A stretch of DNA of 39,636 nt from Clostridium sp. CAG:510. GTDB taxonomy: Bacteria; Bacillota; Clostridia; Lachnospirales; Lachnospiraceae. The stretch covers positions 1 to 39,636 of the forward strand of contig FR880833.1 of the NCBI GenBank assembly GCA_000434615.1. Reading direction: 5' to 3'. The translations under genes were made by a program, and so were the position numbers. The notes under the pieces are model-generated. The model saw only the letters and a program-made list of their open reading frames with translations. It had not been told where the DNA came from and searched no databases. Positions 7,788 through 15,195 of the stretch are shown one piece after another (position 1 is the stretch's first letter; every line of letters begins with the position of its first letter).

Positions 7788-8994
7788 AGAAAATCTGACG
7801 ATGCAGGAATATATTGACGAGGCGGAAAGCGAACTGCTTCACACATACAACCGTTACCAGATTGTGCTGGACAAGGGCGACGGTGTTTATCTGTACGACT
7901 ATAACGGAAAAAAATACCTGGACTTTGTTTCCGGCATTGCGGTGTTTGCTTTGGGATATCATAACGAAAGCTACAACAATGCCCTGAAGGAGCAGATTGA
8001 CAAGCTCATTCACACTTCTAACTATTATTACAATGTGCCTGCTATCGAAGCGGCTAAAAAGTTAAAAGCCGTCAGCGGCATGGACAGGGTATTTTTTACC
8101 AACTCCGGCGCGGAGGCTATTGAAGGCGCCATCAAGGCAGCCAGAAAATATGCATACTTAAAAGACGGTACCACCGACCACGAAATCATTGCCATGGAGC
8201 ATTCCTTCCACGGCAGAACCATGGGAGCGCTTTCCGTAACGGGCAACCCGCATTACAGAGAGGCTTTTGAGCCGGGCATCGGCAACATCCGTTTTGCTAC
8301 CATGAACGACATTGACAGTGTAAAAGCATTGATTAACGAAAAGACCTGCGCCATTATCATGGAAACGGTACAGGGTGAGGGCGGCATTCATCCGGCGGAC
8401 GAGGCTTTCTTACGGGAACTCCGAAAAATTTGCGACGAAAAGGATATTCTGCTTATTTTAGATGAAATCCAGTGCGGCATGGGCAGAACCGGTTACATGT
8501 TTGCCTGGCAGAAATACGGCGTAAAGCCGGATATCATGACCACCGCCAAAGCGCTGGGCTGCGGCGTGCCAGTGGGAGCCTTCCTCTTAAATGAAAAAGT
8601 GGGAGCACATTCCCTTGCAGCCGGTGACCACGGAACCACCTACGGCGGCAATCCGCTTGTGTGCGCGGCAGTAAACAAAGTGCTTGATTTATTTGAAACG
8701 AACCATATAATAGAAAATGTGAGAGAAGTAGCGCCTTATCTGGAAAAGCGTCTGGACGAGCTGAAGGAAAAATACGACTTTATTATTGACAGACGCGGCG
8801 CGGGACTGATGCAGGGACTGGAATTTGACAGACCGGTGACTCCTTATATTAACAGCGCCCTGGACAAGGGACTTATGTTAATCAACGCGGGTCAGAGCAT
8901 CATCCGTCTGGTACCTCCTCTCATTATAACAAAACAGAACGTGGATGATATGATTGCTGTTCTCGACACCTGTCTTTCCGGGGAGCCGGCATAA
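7783..8994 (+). CDS. argD: Acetylornithine aminotransferase
   Basis: 403 residues from the ATG at 7783, chosen because AGAAAGGA lies about ten bases upstream and the protein then begins M-A-E-N-L-T-M-Q-E-Y like its family. An in-frame ATG at 7738 would add 15 residues derived from repeat sequence and is less likely. It is a class III PLP aminotransferase that converts N-acetylglutamate semialdehyde to N-acetylornithine. Marks are F-F-T-N-S-G-A-E-A-I-E-G-A, I-L-D-E-I-Q-C-G-M-G-R-T-G and the PLP lysine Lys256 in T-T-A-K-A-L-G. The argC gene that makes its substrate is missing from this operon. Confidence 0.96.
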   Translation: MAENLTMQEYIDEAESELLHTYNRYQIVLDKGDGVYLYDYNGKKYLDFVSGIAVFALGYHNESYNNALKEQIDKLIHTSNYYYNVPAIEAAKKLKAVSGMDRVFFTNSGAEAIEGAIKAARKYAYLKDGTTDHEIIAMEHSFHGRTMGALSVTGNPHYREAFEPGIGNIRFATMNDIDSVKALINEKTCAIIMETVQGEGGIHPADEAFLRELRKICDEKDILLILDEIQCGMGRTGYMFAWQKYGVKPDIMTTAKALGCGVPVGAFLLNEKVGAHSLAAGDHGTTYGGNPLVCAAVNKVLDLFETNHIIENVREVAPYLEKRLDELKEKYDFIIDRRGAGLMQGLEFDRPVTPYINSALDKGLMLINAGQSIIRLVPPLIITKQNVDDMIAVLDTCLSGEPA

Positions 8995-9021
8995 CATCCT
9001 GTTCGGAAGGCTTGGTGATAC

Positions 9022-10443
9022 ATGAGAAAGAGACTGCTGGCAGTACTTTTAATTGTCTGCGTGATGGCAGGTATGTTATATTTGGGCAATGAAAACGAAT
9101 ATGTGGGAAAAGAAGAGGAAATTTCCACACTTTTCAGGGATAAAGAGACGATTTACTTCTGGTACTCCGATGAGGAGCTGACGGATTTTATTGCCAGTGC
9201 GGCAGTAGCGTTCGGCGCAGAAAAGGATGTGCGTGTAATCCCCGTACTGACTTCGGACAGTGAGTATTTAGAGGCATTAAATCAGGCATCCCTGCATTCC
9301 ACGCAAATTCCCGATGCCTTTATTTTAAGCAATGACTCATTGGAAAAGGCTTATCTTTCCGGTCTGGCATCCCGTATTACGGATGAAGCGGGTATCTGCA
9401 ACGAGGACCATTTTCCGGGGACTGCGCTTTCCGCAGTGACCTATAAGGACAAGTTGGTTGCGTACCCGTATTATTATAAAACAAGCGCACTCCTTTACAA
9501 TAAGACTTATCTGGAAGCCTGGACGGCAGAGCAGCTGCAGAAAGTGGCGGAAGGCGACGGGGAAGAAGCCACGGACGACACCGGTGAGGATGCAGCGGAC
9601 AATGCGGATGCGTCCGGAGAAGAAGGAGACACCGGGGAAATAGAAGCCACGGAGGATACCCTGACCGTGACACCGGAGCAGCTTGAGGCAGGCATTCCCG
9701 CCAATATGGATGAAATGCTTGCGTTTGCGGATAACTATGATGCACCCGAAAATGTAGAAGCGGTGCTCCGATGGGATGTTTCCGATATTTTTTACAATTA
9801 CTTTTTCGTAGGCAATTACATGGTGGTCGGCGGTGAATGCGGCGATGACGAAACGGCTGTTGACATCAACAATGAGGCGGTAAAGCAGTGCCTGGAGGTT
9901 TACCAGAACTTAAACCAGTTCTTTTATATTGAGTCGGATTCCGTTTCCTATGACTCCGTGGTGCAGGACTTTATCGACGGTAAAATCGTGTTTACCATTG
10001 CCACAACGGATGTGCTGGCAAAGCTAAAACAGGCAAAAGAGGAAGGCACATTTCCGTATGAATACGGAATTGCCATGCTGCCGGGGCCCGGTGCGGAGCT
10101 GCAGGCAAAGTCCCTTTCCGTTACCAATTGCGTGGTGGTAAACGGCTACTCCGAGCACAGAGAGCTTGCCAATGAATTTGCGGCCTTTTTAACAAACGAA
10201 TACTATGACAACCTGTATGAGCGTACCGGCAAGGTTTCCGCCAATTTAGCGGCAAATGCGGGCAACGAGGATTTGCAGGTATTTATGGAAGAGTACAAGC
10301 ATGCGGGCTCCCTGCCCAAGATGATTGAAACCAGCAACTTCTGGATTCAGCTTGAAATTCTCTTCTCCAAAGTATGGGAAGGGGAAGATGCAGCAGGACT
10401 CCTGCAGGAGCTCTCCGATAAGATAACAACGCAGTTGCAGTAA
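9022..10443 (+). CDS. Extracellular solute-binding-like protein with acidic insert
   Basis: 473 residues with an N-terminal signal or anchor (about 4-21) without a clear lipobox. The rest follows the family 1 (maltose-binding-like) solute-binding pattern: Y-P-Y-Y-Y-K-T-S-A-L-L-Y-N-K around 149-161, I-P-A-N-M-D-E-M-L-A-F-A near 225, a cluster around V-Q-D-F-I-D-G-K-I-V-F, and a late A-A-F-L-T-N segment. Between L-Y-N-K and the P-x-x-M-D-E segment lies an insert of about 37 residues (177-213) almost entirely Asp, Glu, Gly, Ala and Thr. No permease or ATPase gene is nearby. It lies 27 bases after argD and may be read with the arginine genes. The ligand is unknown. Confidence 0.75.
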   Translation: MRKRLLAVLLIVCVMAGMLYLGNENEYVGKEEEISTLFRDKETIYFWYSDEELTDFIASAAVAFGAEKDVRVIPVLTSDSEYLEALNQASLHSTQIPDAFILSNDSLEKAYLSGLASRITDEAGICNEDHFPGTALSAVTYKDKLVAYPYYYKTSALLYNKTYLEAWTAEQLQKVAEGDGEEATDDTGEDAADNADASGEEGDTGEIEATEDTLTVTPEQLEAGIPANMDEMLAFADNYDAPENVEAVLRWDVSDIFYNYFFVGNYMVVGGECGDDETAVDINNEAVKQCLEVYQNLNQFFYIESDSVSYDSVVQDFIDGKIVFTIATTDVLAKLKQAKEEGTFPYEYGIAMLPGPGAELQAKSLSVTNCVVVNGYSEHRELANEFAAFLTNEYYDNLYERTGKVSANLAANAGNEDLQVFMEEYKHAGSLPKMIETSNFWIQLEILFSKVWEGEDAAGLLQELSDKITTQLQ

Positions 10444-10572
10444 AAAGACCTGCAAAATAAGTGAAATAGCAGAAAAGACAAAAAAAGATACAAATAAGAT
10501 ACACAGGCATGCAAGAATAAAATCCAGTCATGTGCGCATAATGAATATAACAGACATTCATGGGAGGCGCAT

Positions 10573-11004
10573 ATGATTGGATTTCTTATTGCCGTGATTT
10601 CCGGCTTGCTGATGAGCGTGCAGGGTGTTTTCAATACGCAGGTGACCAAGACCACGGGCATGTGGGTTGCCAATGCTTTTGTGCAGTTTACGGCATTTTT
10701 AGTCTGTATCGCCATCTGGGTAATTTCCGACCGGACATCGTTCGGAACCCTTTTGAAAGTGGAGCCGCGGTACATGTTAATCGGCGGCATCTTAGGCGCA
10801 GGCATTACTTATACGGTTATCAAGGCAATGGATATGATGGGACCGGCAAAAGCCGTCATGATGATTGTGACGGCACAGATTTTAGTGGCGTATCTTATAG
10901 AACTTTTCGGACTTTTCGGGGTGGAAAAACAGCCCTTTTCCTGGAGAAAGGTAATAGGCATTCTGCTGGCGGCAGGAGGTATTATTTTGTTCAAATGGGA
11001 GTAA
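10573..11004 (+). CDS. YdcZ-type (DUF606) DMT transporter
   Basis: 143 residues with five predicted membrane helices, a half-size member of the drug/metabolite transporter superfamily. It shows the YdcZ/DUF606 pattern: S-V-Q-G-V-F-N-T-Q-V-T-K near the start, then W-V-A-N-A-F-V-Q-F, a long second helix and G-G-I-L-G-A-G-I-T-Y. Members usually work as dimers or pairs of opposite topology, but no partner is adjacent here. A GGGAGG ribosome site lies just before the ATG. The 128 bases upstream hold no clear promoter or terminator. The substrate is unknown. Confidence 0.85.
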   Translation: MIGFLIAVISGLLMSVQGVFNTQVTKTTGMWVANAFVQFTAFLVCIAIWVISDRTSFGTLLKVEPRYMLIGGILGAGITYTVIKAMDMMGPAKAVMMIVTAQILVAYLIELFGLFGVEKQPFSWRKVIGILLAAGGIILFKWE

Positions 11005-11011
11005 ATTACCC

Positions 11012-11040
11012 TTGTAAAAATGAGGCAACTCCATTACAAT
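11012..11040 (+). promoter_or_regulatory. Candidate promoter of the comEA operon
   Basis: TTGTAA (11012-11017), a 17-base spacer and TACAAT (11035-11040), 40 bases before the chosen comEA start. Confidence 0.5.
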
Positions 11041-11080
11041 GATAGCAGTGGTCAAGAGGCATTCCCGGAAAGGGAAGACC

Positions 11081-11797
11081 ATGAAACATTTTATAAGATA
11101 TTATCTGGCAGCAGGCTTACTTGGCATGACAATTTTGTTTGCAGCGGGCTGCGCCGGACAGAACAACACGACCTATTCCTTAAAAGGGGAACAGCCCTTG
11201 GCGGAGGAAGATACATCCGGCGGGGCGGACAGTACGGCACGGAATACAGACAGCACAGCACTGACTGCGGACGCCGCAGCGGAAAGCGGCACTCCGGCGG
11301 GGGAAACTGTCAACGCCGCCGCAGAAATCCGGAATGCCGGCAGCGATACCGTTCTGGTACATATTTGCGGAGAAGTGCGGACTCCGGGCGTTTATGAACT
11401 GACTGCGGACAGCCGGATCTGTGATGTGCTGCTTTTGGCGGGCGGTTTTACGGCGGATGCCGATACGGAAGCGGTCAACATGGCGGCAGGTATAGAGGAC
11501 GGCATGCAGATTGTGATTCCCACCGAAACGGACAGGACACAGGAAATGACGGGAAACAGTTCAGACCGGACGGGAGAAACAGCAGCCGGGAAAACGGAGA
11601 GTCAGCTTGTCAATATCAATACGGCGGATAAGGAGACACTTATGAGTCTGCCGGGTATCGGAGCGGGCAAAGCGGAAGCGGTGATCGCCTACCGGGAAGC
11701 GGGCGGCGTATTTAAGGATATCAAAGACATCATGCTGGTGGACGGTATCAAAGAGGGCGTGTATGCCAAAATCAAAGATAAAATATGTGTAAAGTAA
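11081..11797 (+). CDS. comEA: ComEA-like DNA-binding lipoprotein
   Basis: 238 residues from the ATG at 11081, preferred because it has AAGGGAAG upstream and begins the signal peptide; an in-frame ATG at 11039 would put 14 charged residues ahead of it. The signal ends in L-F-A-A-G-C, so Cys24 should be lipidated, whereas classical ComEA is anchored by a helix. A Ser/Thr/Ala-rich linker (25-88) precedes an SLBB domain (about 91-147, V-H-I-C-G-E-V-R-T-P-G-V-Y) and a helix-hairpin-helix DNA-binding region (about 176-238, V-N-I-N-T-A-D-K-E-T-L and L-P-G-I-G-A-G-K-A). It would bind incoming DNA outside the membrane and pass it to ComEC. The regulator gene follows 25 bases later. Confidence 0.88.
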   Translation: MKHFIRYYLAAGLLGMTILFAAGCAGQNNTTYSLKGEQPLAEEDTSGGADSTARNTDSTALTADAAAESGTPAGETVNAAAEIRNAGSDTVLVHICGEVRTPGVYELTADSRICDVLLLAGGFTADADTEAVNMAAGIEDGMQIVIPTETDRTQEMTGNSSDRTGETAAGKTESQLVNINTADKETLMSLPGIGAGKAEAVIAYREAGGVFKDIKDIMLVDGIKEGVYAKIKDKICVK

Positions 11798-11822
11798 AAA
11801 TATAATAAAGGCGGGAAGAGAA

Positions 11823-12515
11823 ATGGGTAAAAAGGCTTTGGTGGTTGATGATGAAAAACTGATTGTGAAAGGAATCCGGTTCAGTCTGGAGCAGGACAAT
11901 ATGGAAGTGGACTGCGCCTACGACGGAGAGGAAGCGCTGGAGCTGGCGCATAAAAATCAGTACGACATTATTTTGCTGGACGTAATGCTGCCGAAATTGA
12001 ACGGCTTTGAGGTATGTCAGCAGATTCGTGAATTTTCCAGTGTCCCTATTATCATGCTTACGGCAAAGGGCGATGACATGGACAAAATTCTGGGACTGGA
12101 ATACGGCGCCGACGATTATATTACCAAGCCTTTCAATATACTGGAAGTGAAAGCGCGCATCAAAGCCATTATCCGCCGTACCGAAGTGAAAAAGCCGAAT
12201 AAGGAAGACGGTGTGCTGGAAATCGGCTCCTTAAAAATCGACTGCGACGGCAGGAGAGCGTATGTGAACCGCAGGGAAGTGGGACTTACCGCCAAGGAAT
12301 TTGAAGTGCTGGAGCTTCTTATGCGCAATCCCAACAAGGTATACAGCCGGGAAAAGCTTCTGCAGATAGTATGGGGCAGCGACTACCCGGGCGACGTGCG
12401 CACCGTGGATGTCCATATCCGGAGACTGCGTGAAAAAATAGAGGAATGTCCCGGTGAGCCGAAGTTTGTGCACACAAAGTGGGGTGTGGGATACTATTTC
12501 ATGAACATGGAATAA
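11823..12515 (+). CDS. OmpR/PhoB-family response regulator
   Basis: 230 residues. The receiver domain (about 1-120) has the acidic pair D9-D10, phosphoacceptor Asp53 in L-L-D-V-M-L-P and the conserved Lys in I-T-K-P-F. The C-terminal winged helix (about 130-228) ends with V-D-V-H-I-R-R-L-R-E-K-I and W-G-V-G-Y-Y-F. It resembles the WalR/PhoP/ResD group. It is followed by its kinase after 35 bases and sits between comEA and comEC, with GGCGGGAAGAG before the ATG. The target genes cannot be read from the sequence; control of its own operon is a reasonable guess. Confidence 0.94.
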   Translation: MGKKALVVDDEKLIVKGIRFSLEQDNMEVDCAYDGEEALELAHKNQYDIILLDVMLPKLNGFEVCQQIREFSSVPIIMLTAKGDDMDKILGLEYGADDYITKPFNILEVKARIKAIIRRTEVKKPNKEDGVLEIGSLKIDCDGRRAYVNRREVGLTAKEFEVLELLMRNPNKVYSREKLLQIVWGSDYPGDVRTVDVHIRRLREKIEECPGEPKFVHTKWGVGYYFMNME

Positions 12516-12550
12516 GACGGCAGGTAACCGCTTTTTAAATGGAGTAAAGA

Positions 12551-14047
12551 ATGTTAAAAAAAATGGGACAATGGGGCAGCAAATTTGTAGAAGGCTGCAA
12601 ACGAATAAAGGGACTCAGGAGCCTCAGGGCCAGAATATTCGTGATTATTCTGGTTGTGGGATGTCTGCCTGGAGTCCTTCTTCGTTATGGAATTATGCAA
12701 AACTATGAGCAGCATGCCATAGAACTGCGGACGAACACCGTGCAGACACAGTTGAAAATCTTAGCCAACCACCTGATACACTACAATTATCTGCAGGATA
12801 ATTCTTCCGAAGTGATCGGTGCGGAGCTGGACATGCTTTCTAACCTTTACGACGGCCGTGTTATTATCATCGGCGGGAACTTCAAGGTGGTGAAGGATAC
12901 CTACGGCATCAGCGAGGGTAAAACCATTATTTCCGAGGAGGTTATCCGCTCTTTTGACAACCAGAGCATTTCCAATTATGACAGGAAACACGGCTACATA
13001 GAAATGACGACGCCCATTACGGAGACGGTAACGAATGCGACCGACATGGGCGAAAAAGAGGAAATCGTGGTCCGGGGCGTTATGCTGACCAGTATTTCCA
13101 CGGACAATATTATGGCGACCATGGATGTGCTGAACCGGAAGGCGTTGATTTTGGAAGCTATTATTCTTCTGATTATTCTGGCGGTCGCCATGGTGCTTTC
13201 CGATGTGCTGACCCGTCCTTTCTCCCACATTACACAGGCTATTAACGAAGTAAAAGCGGGATATACGGACGAAAAAATTTCGGTTCCCGACTATTCCGAA
13301 ACCATTCATATCGTGGATGCGTTCAACCAGCTTTTAGGCCGCATGAAGGTGCTGGATGATTCACGGCAGGAATTTGTTTCCAACGTGTCCCATGAACTGA
13401 AAACCCCGCTGACATCCATGAAAGTTCTGGCAGATTCCCTGCTTGCCCAGCCGGATGCTCCGGCGGAAATGTACCGGGAATTTTTACAGGATATTACCGC
13501 GGAAATTGACCGTGAAAACCAGATTATCACAGACCTGTTATCTCTGGTGAAAATGGATAAAAAGGCAGTGGATCTGAATGTTTCCGCCGTAAACATCAAT
13601 GAGCTGACCGAGCTTATATGCAAACGTCTTCGACCCATTGCGCGGAAGAAGGATGTGGAAGTGGAATTAACCAGCCTCCGCCCCGTGGTTGCAGAAGTGG
13701 ATGAAGTGAAAATGACCCTGATTATTTCCAATCTGGTGGAAAATGCCATTAAGTACAATAAGGAGCATGGCTCCGTGAAAATTACGCTGGATGCCGACCA
13801 TCAGGTATTTACTCTTGAGGTCAAGGATAACGGTATCGGCATTCCGCAGGATTCACTGGATAAAATTTACGAACGTTTTTATCGTGTGGACAAATCCCAT
13901 TCCCGGGAAATCGGCGGTACGGGCTTAGGTCTTGCCATTACCAAGAATGCGGTACTGATGCACCGCGGTTCCATTACGGTGTCCAGCCTGGAGGGCGAAG
14001 GGACCACCTTTTTGGTAAAGATACCACTGACCCATATCAATTCATAG
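12551..14047 (+). CDS. Membrane sensor histidine kinase
   Basis: 498 residues. Membrane helices lie at about 27-46 and 198-217, bracketing an extracellular sensor of about 150 residues with mixed alpha/beta character. A HAMP linker (218-270) leads to the HisKA domain with His281 in V-S-N-V-S-H-E-L-K-T-P-L. The ATPase domain carries N-L-V-E-N-A-I-K-Y-N, D-N-G-I-G-I-P and G-G-T-G-L-G-L-A. It is a class I kinase of the WalK/ResE type and the partner of the preceding regulator. The GerMN lipoprotein gene follows after 12 bases, suggesting that protein acts with the kinase outside the membrane. Confidence 0.94.
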   Translation: MLKKMGQWGSKFVEGCKRIKGLRSLRARIFVIILVVGCLPGVLLRYGIMQNYEQHAIELRTNTVQTQLKILANHLIHYNYLQDNSSEVIGAELDMLSNLYDGRVIIIGGNFKVVKDTYGISEGKTIISEEVIRSFDNQSISNYDRKHGYIEMTTPITETVTNATDMGEKEEIVVRGVMLTSISTDNIMATMDVLNRKALILEAIILLIILAVAMVLSDVLTRPFSHITQAINEVKAGYTDEKISVPDYSETIHIVDAFNQLLGRMKVLDDSRQEFVSNVSHELKTPLTSMKVLADSLLAQPDAPAEMYREFLQDITAEIDRENQIITDLLSLVKMDKKAVDLNVSAVNINELTELICKRLRPIARKKDVEVELTSLRPVVAEVDEVKMTLIISNLVENAIKYNKEHGSVKITLDADHQVFTLEVKDNGIGIPQDSLDKIYERFYRVDKSHSREIGGTGLGLAITKNAVLMHRGSITVSSLEGEGTTFLVKIPLTHINS

Positions 14048-14059
14048 AAAGGCGAAACG

Positions 14060-15040
14060 ATGAACGGAAAAAATTCTGTTTCTGTGAATAGACCGGCATA
14101 CCGGAAAAGCTTTCTTTTCAAAGTAATTGCTTTTTTGTGCAGCTTTGTTCTTATTCTGCCGGGCTGCAACCGCCCGGAGGAAAGAAAGGACGGCAGTGCC
14201 AGGGATATTTACTATATCAATACATCGGTAACGGGGCTGGAGCCGCATGAAAAGGAAATTTCGGCGAGAAAGCCGGATGAGCAGCTTGCGGAAATGATGG
14301 AGCTGCTGGCTCAGACACCGGATAAGATGGATTACAAAGCGCCCCTGCAGATGGGCTTTGAGGTGCTTTCCTGCAAAATCGATGAAGGAAGAGTGATGAT
14401 AGATGTCAGTGACTCTTATACCGCCATGCCCGCCACTACGGAAATCCTTGTGCGTGCGGCGCTGGTGCGGACGGTTACGCAGATTGACGGCATCAAATAT
14501 GTTATTATCACGGTGAACGGCAAGCAGTTGTACGACAATCTTGGTAACGTGGTGGGACTTCTTTCGGCAGACCAGTTTATCGATAATGCCGGTGACGAAA
14601 TCAATGCTTACGAAAAAGTCCGGCTGAAGCTTTATTTTGCCAATGCGGATGGCACGGGACTGATTGCCACCAGCCGCACGATTGCCTACAATACCAACAT
14701 TTCCATAGAAAAACTGGTGGTGGAGCAGTTACTTGCCGGTCCCAATGAGGACGTGGCGGATGTAGCATTTCCGACTATCAACCCCAATGCCAAGCTGGTC
14801 AGCATTTCCGTCAAGGACGGCATCTGCTATGTAAACTTTGACGAAAATTTTCTGACGCAGGTTTATAATGTTTCCACGGATGTGGCGATTTATTCCGTGG
14901 TCAATTCCCTGGTAGAGCTTAACAACGTCAACAAGGTACAGATTACCATAAACGGCGAAACCAACATCATGTTCCGCGAGAGTGTAAGCTTAAGTACCGT
15001 GTTTGAACGCAACCTTAATATTGTAACGACAGCGGAGTAG
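14060..15040 (+). CDS. Lipoprotein with two GerMN domains
   Basis: 326 residues. A signal peptide ends in L-I-L-P-G-C, so Cys36 is the likely lipid anchor. Two GerMN repeats follow, about 55-185 and 190-320. Each has the pattern of a hydrophobic strand, E-x-L-V/L-x-x-L-L helix and a late v-x-V/I-x-I-N-G strand (V-I-I-T-V-N-G-K and V-Q-I-T-I-N-G-E). GerMN domains occur in spore protein GerM and in actinobacterial LpqB, which is encoded with the MtrA-MtrB two-component system and modulates it. The same order, regulator then kinase then GerMN lipoprotein, is seen here, so a kinase accessory role is inferred. Confidence 0.88.
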   Translation: MNGKNSVSVNRPAYRKSFLFKVIAFLCSFVLILPGCNRPEERKDGSARDIYYINTSVTGLEPHEKEISARKPDEQLAEMMELLAQTPDKMDYKAPLQMGFEVLSCKIDEGRVMIDVSDSYTAMPATTEILVRAALVRTVTQIDGIKYVIITVNGKQLYDNLGNVVGLLSADQFIDNAGDEINAYEKVRLKLYFANADGTGLIATSRTIAYNTNISIEKLVVEQLLAGPNEDVADVAFPTINPNAKLVSISVKDGICYVNFDENFLTQVYNVSTDVAIYSVVNSLVELNNVNKVQITINGETNIMFRESVSLSTVFERNLNIVTTAE

Positions 15041-15067
15041 GTGATTTTATCGTATTCAGAATTCATG

Positions 15068-15106
15068 CAGCGCCGCCCCAAATCCGGCGGCCGCTGTGTC
15101 TTTTTC
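15068..15106 (+). terminator. Terminator-like hairpin after the GerMN gene
   Basis: CAGCG-CCGCC (15068-15077) pairs with GGCGG-c-CGCTG (15086-15096), ten pairs with one bulged C, around an eight-base loop, followed by TGTCTTTTTC. This should end the comEA-kinase-GerMN transcript. The same bases lie in the open frame leading into ComEC and code for part of its likely N-terminus. Confidence 0.6.
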
Positions 15107-15195
15107 AAATCTTTCTCATTCTGTTATTAACTCTGTATTCTTTTATTTTCTCATCCCGATTTCCAATCGAATATGAAAACGCAGCAGACAGGCAG

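Noticed and set aside
10432..10460. Terminator after the solute-binding-like gene
   Set aside because: TTGCAG/CTGCAA can pair over six bases but there is no T run after it.
12761..13309. 182-codon minus-strand open frame opposite the sensor kinase
   Set aside because: His/Asn/Val-rich shadow of a clear kinase gene, with no start signal.
15070..15085. Programmed -1 frameshift site at the C run before comEC
   Set aside because: The bases do not form a proper X-XXY-YYZ slippery heptamer.
15065..15130. Separate small gene starting at the ATG at 15065
   Set aside because: Only 21 codons, no good ribosome site, and it overlaps the terminator hairpin; more useful as a clue to the ComEC start.
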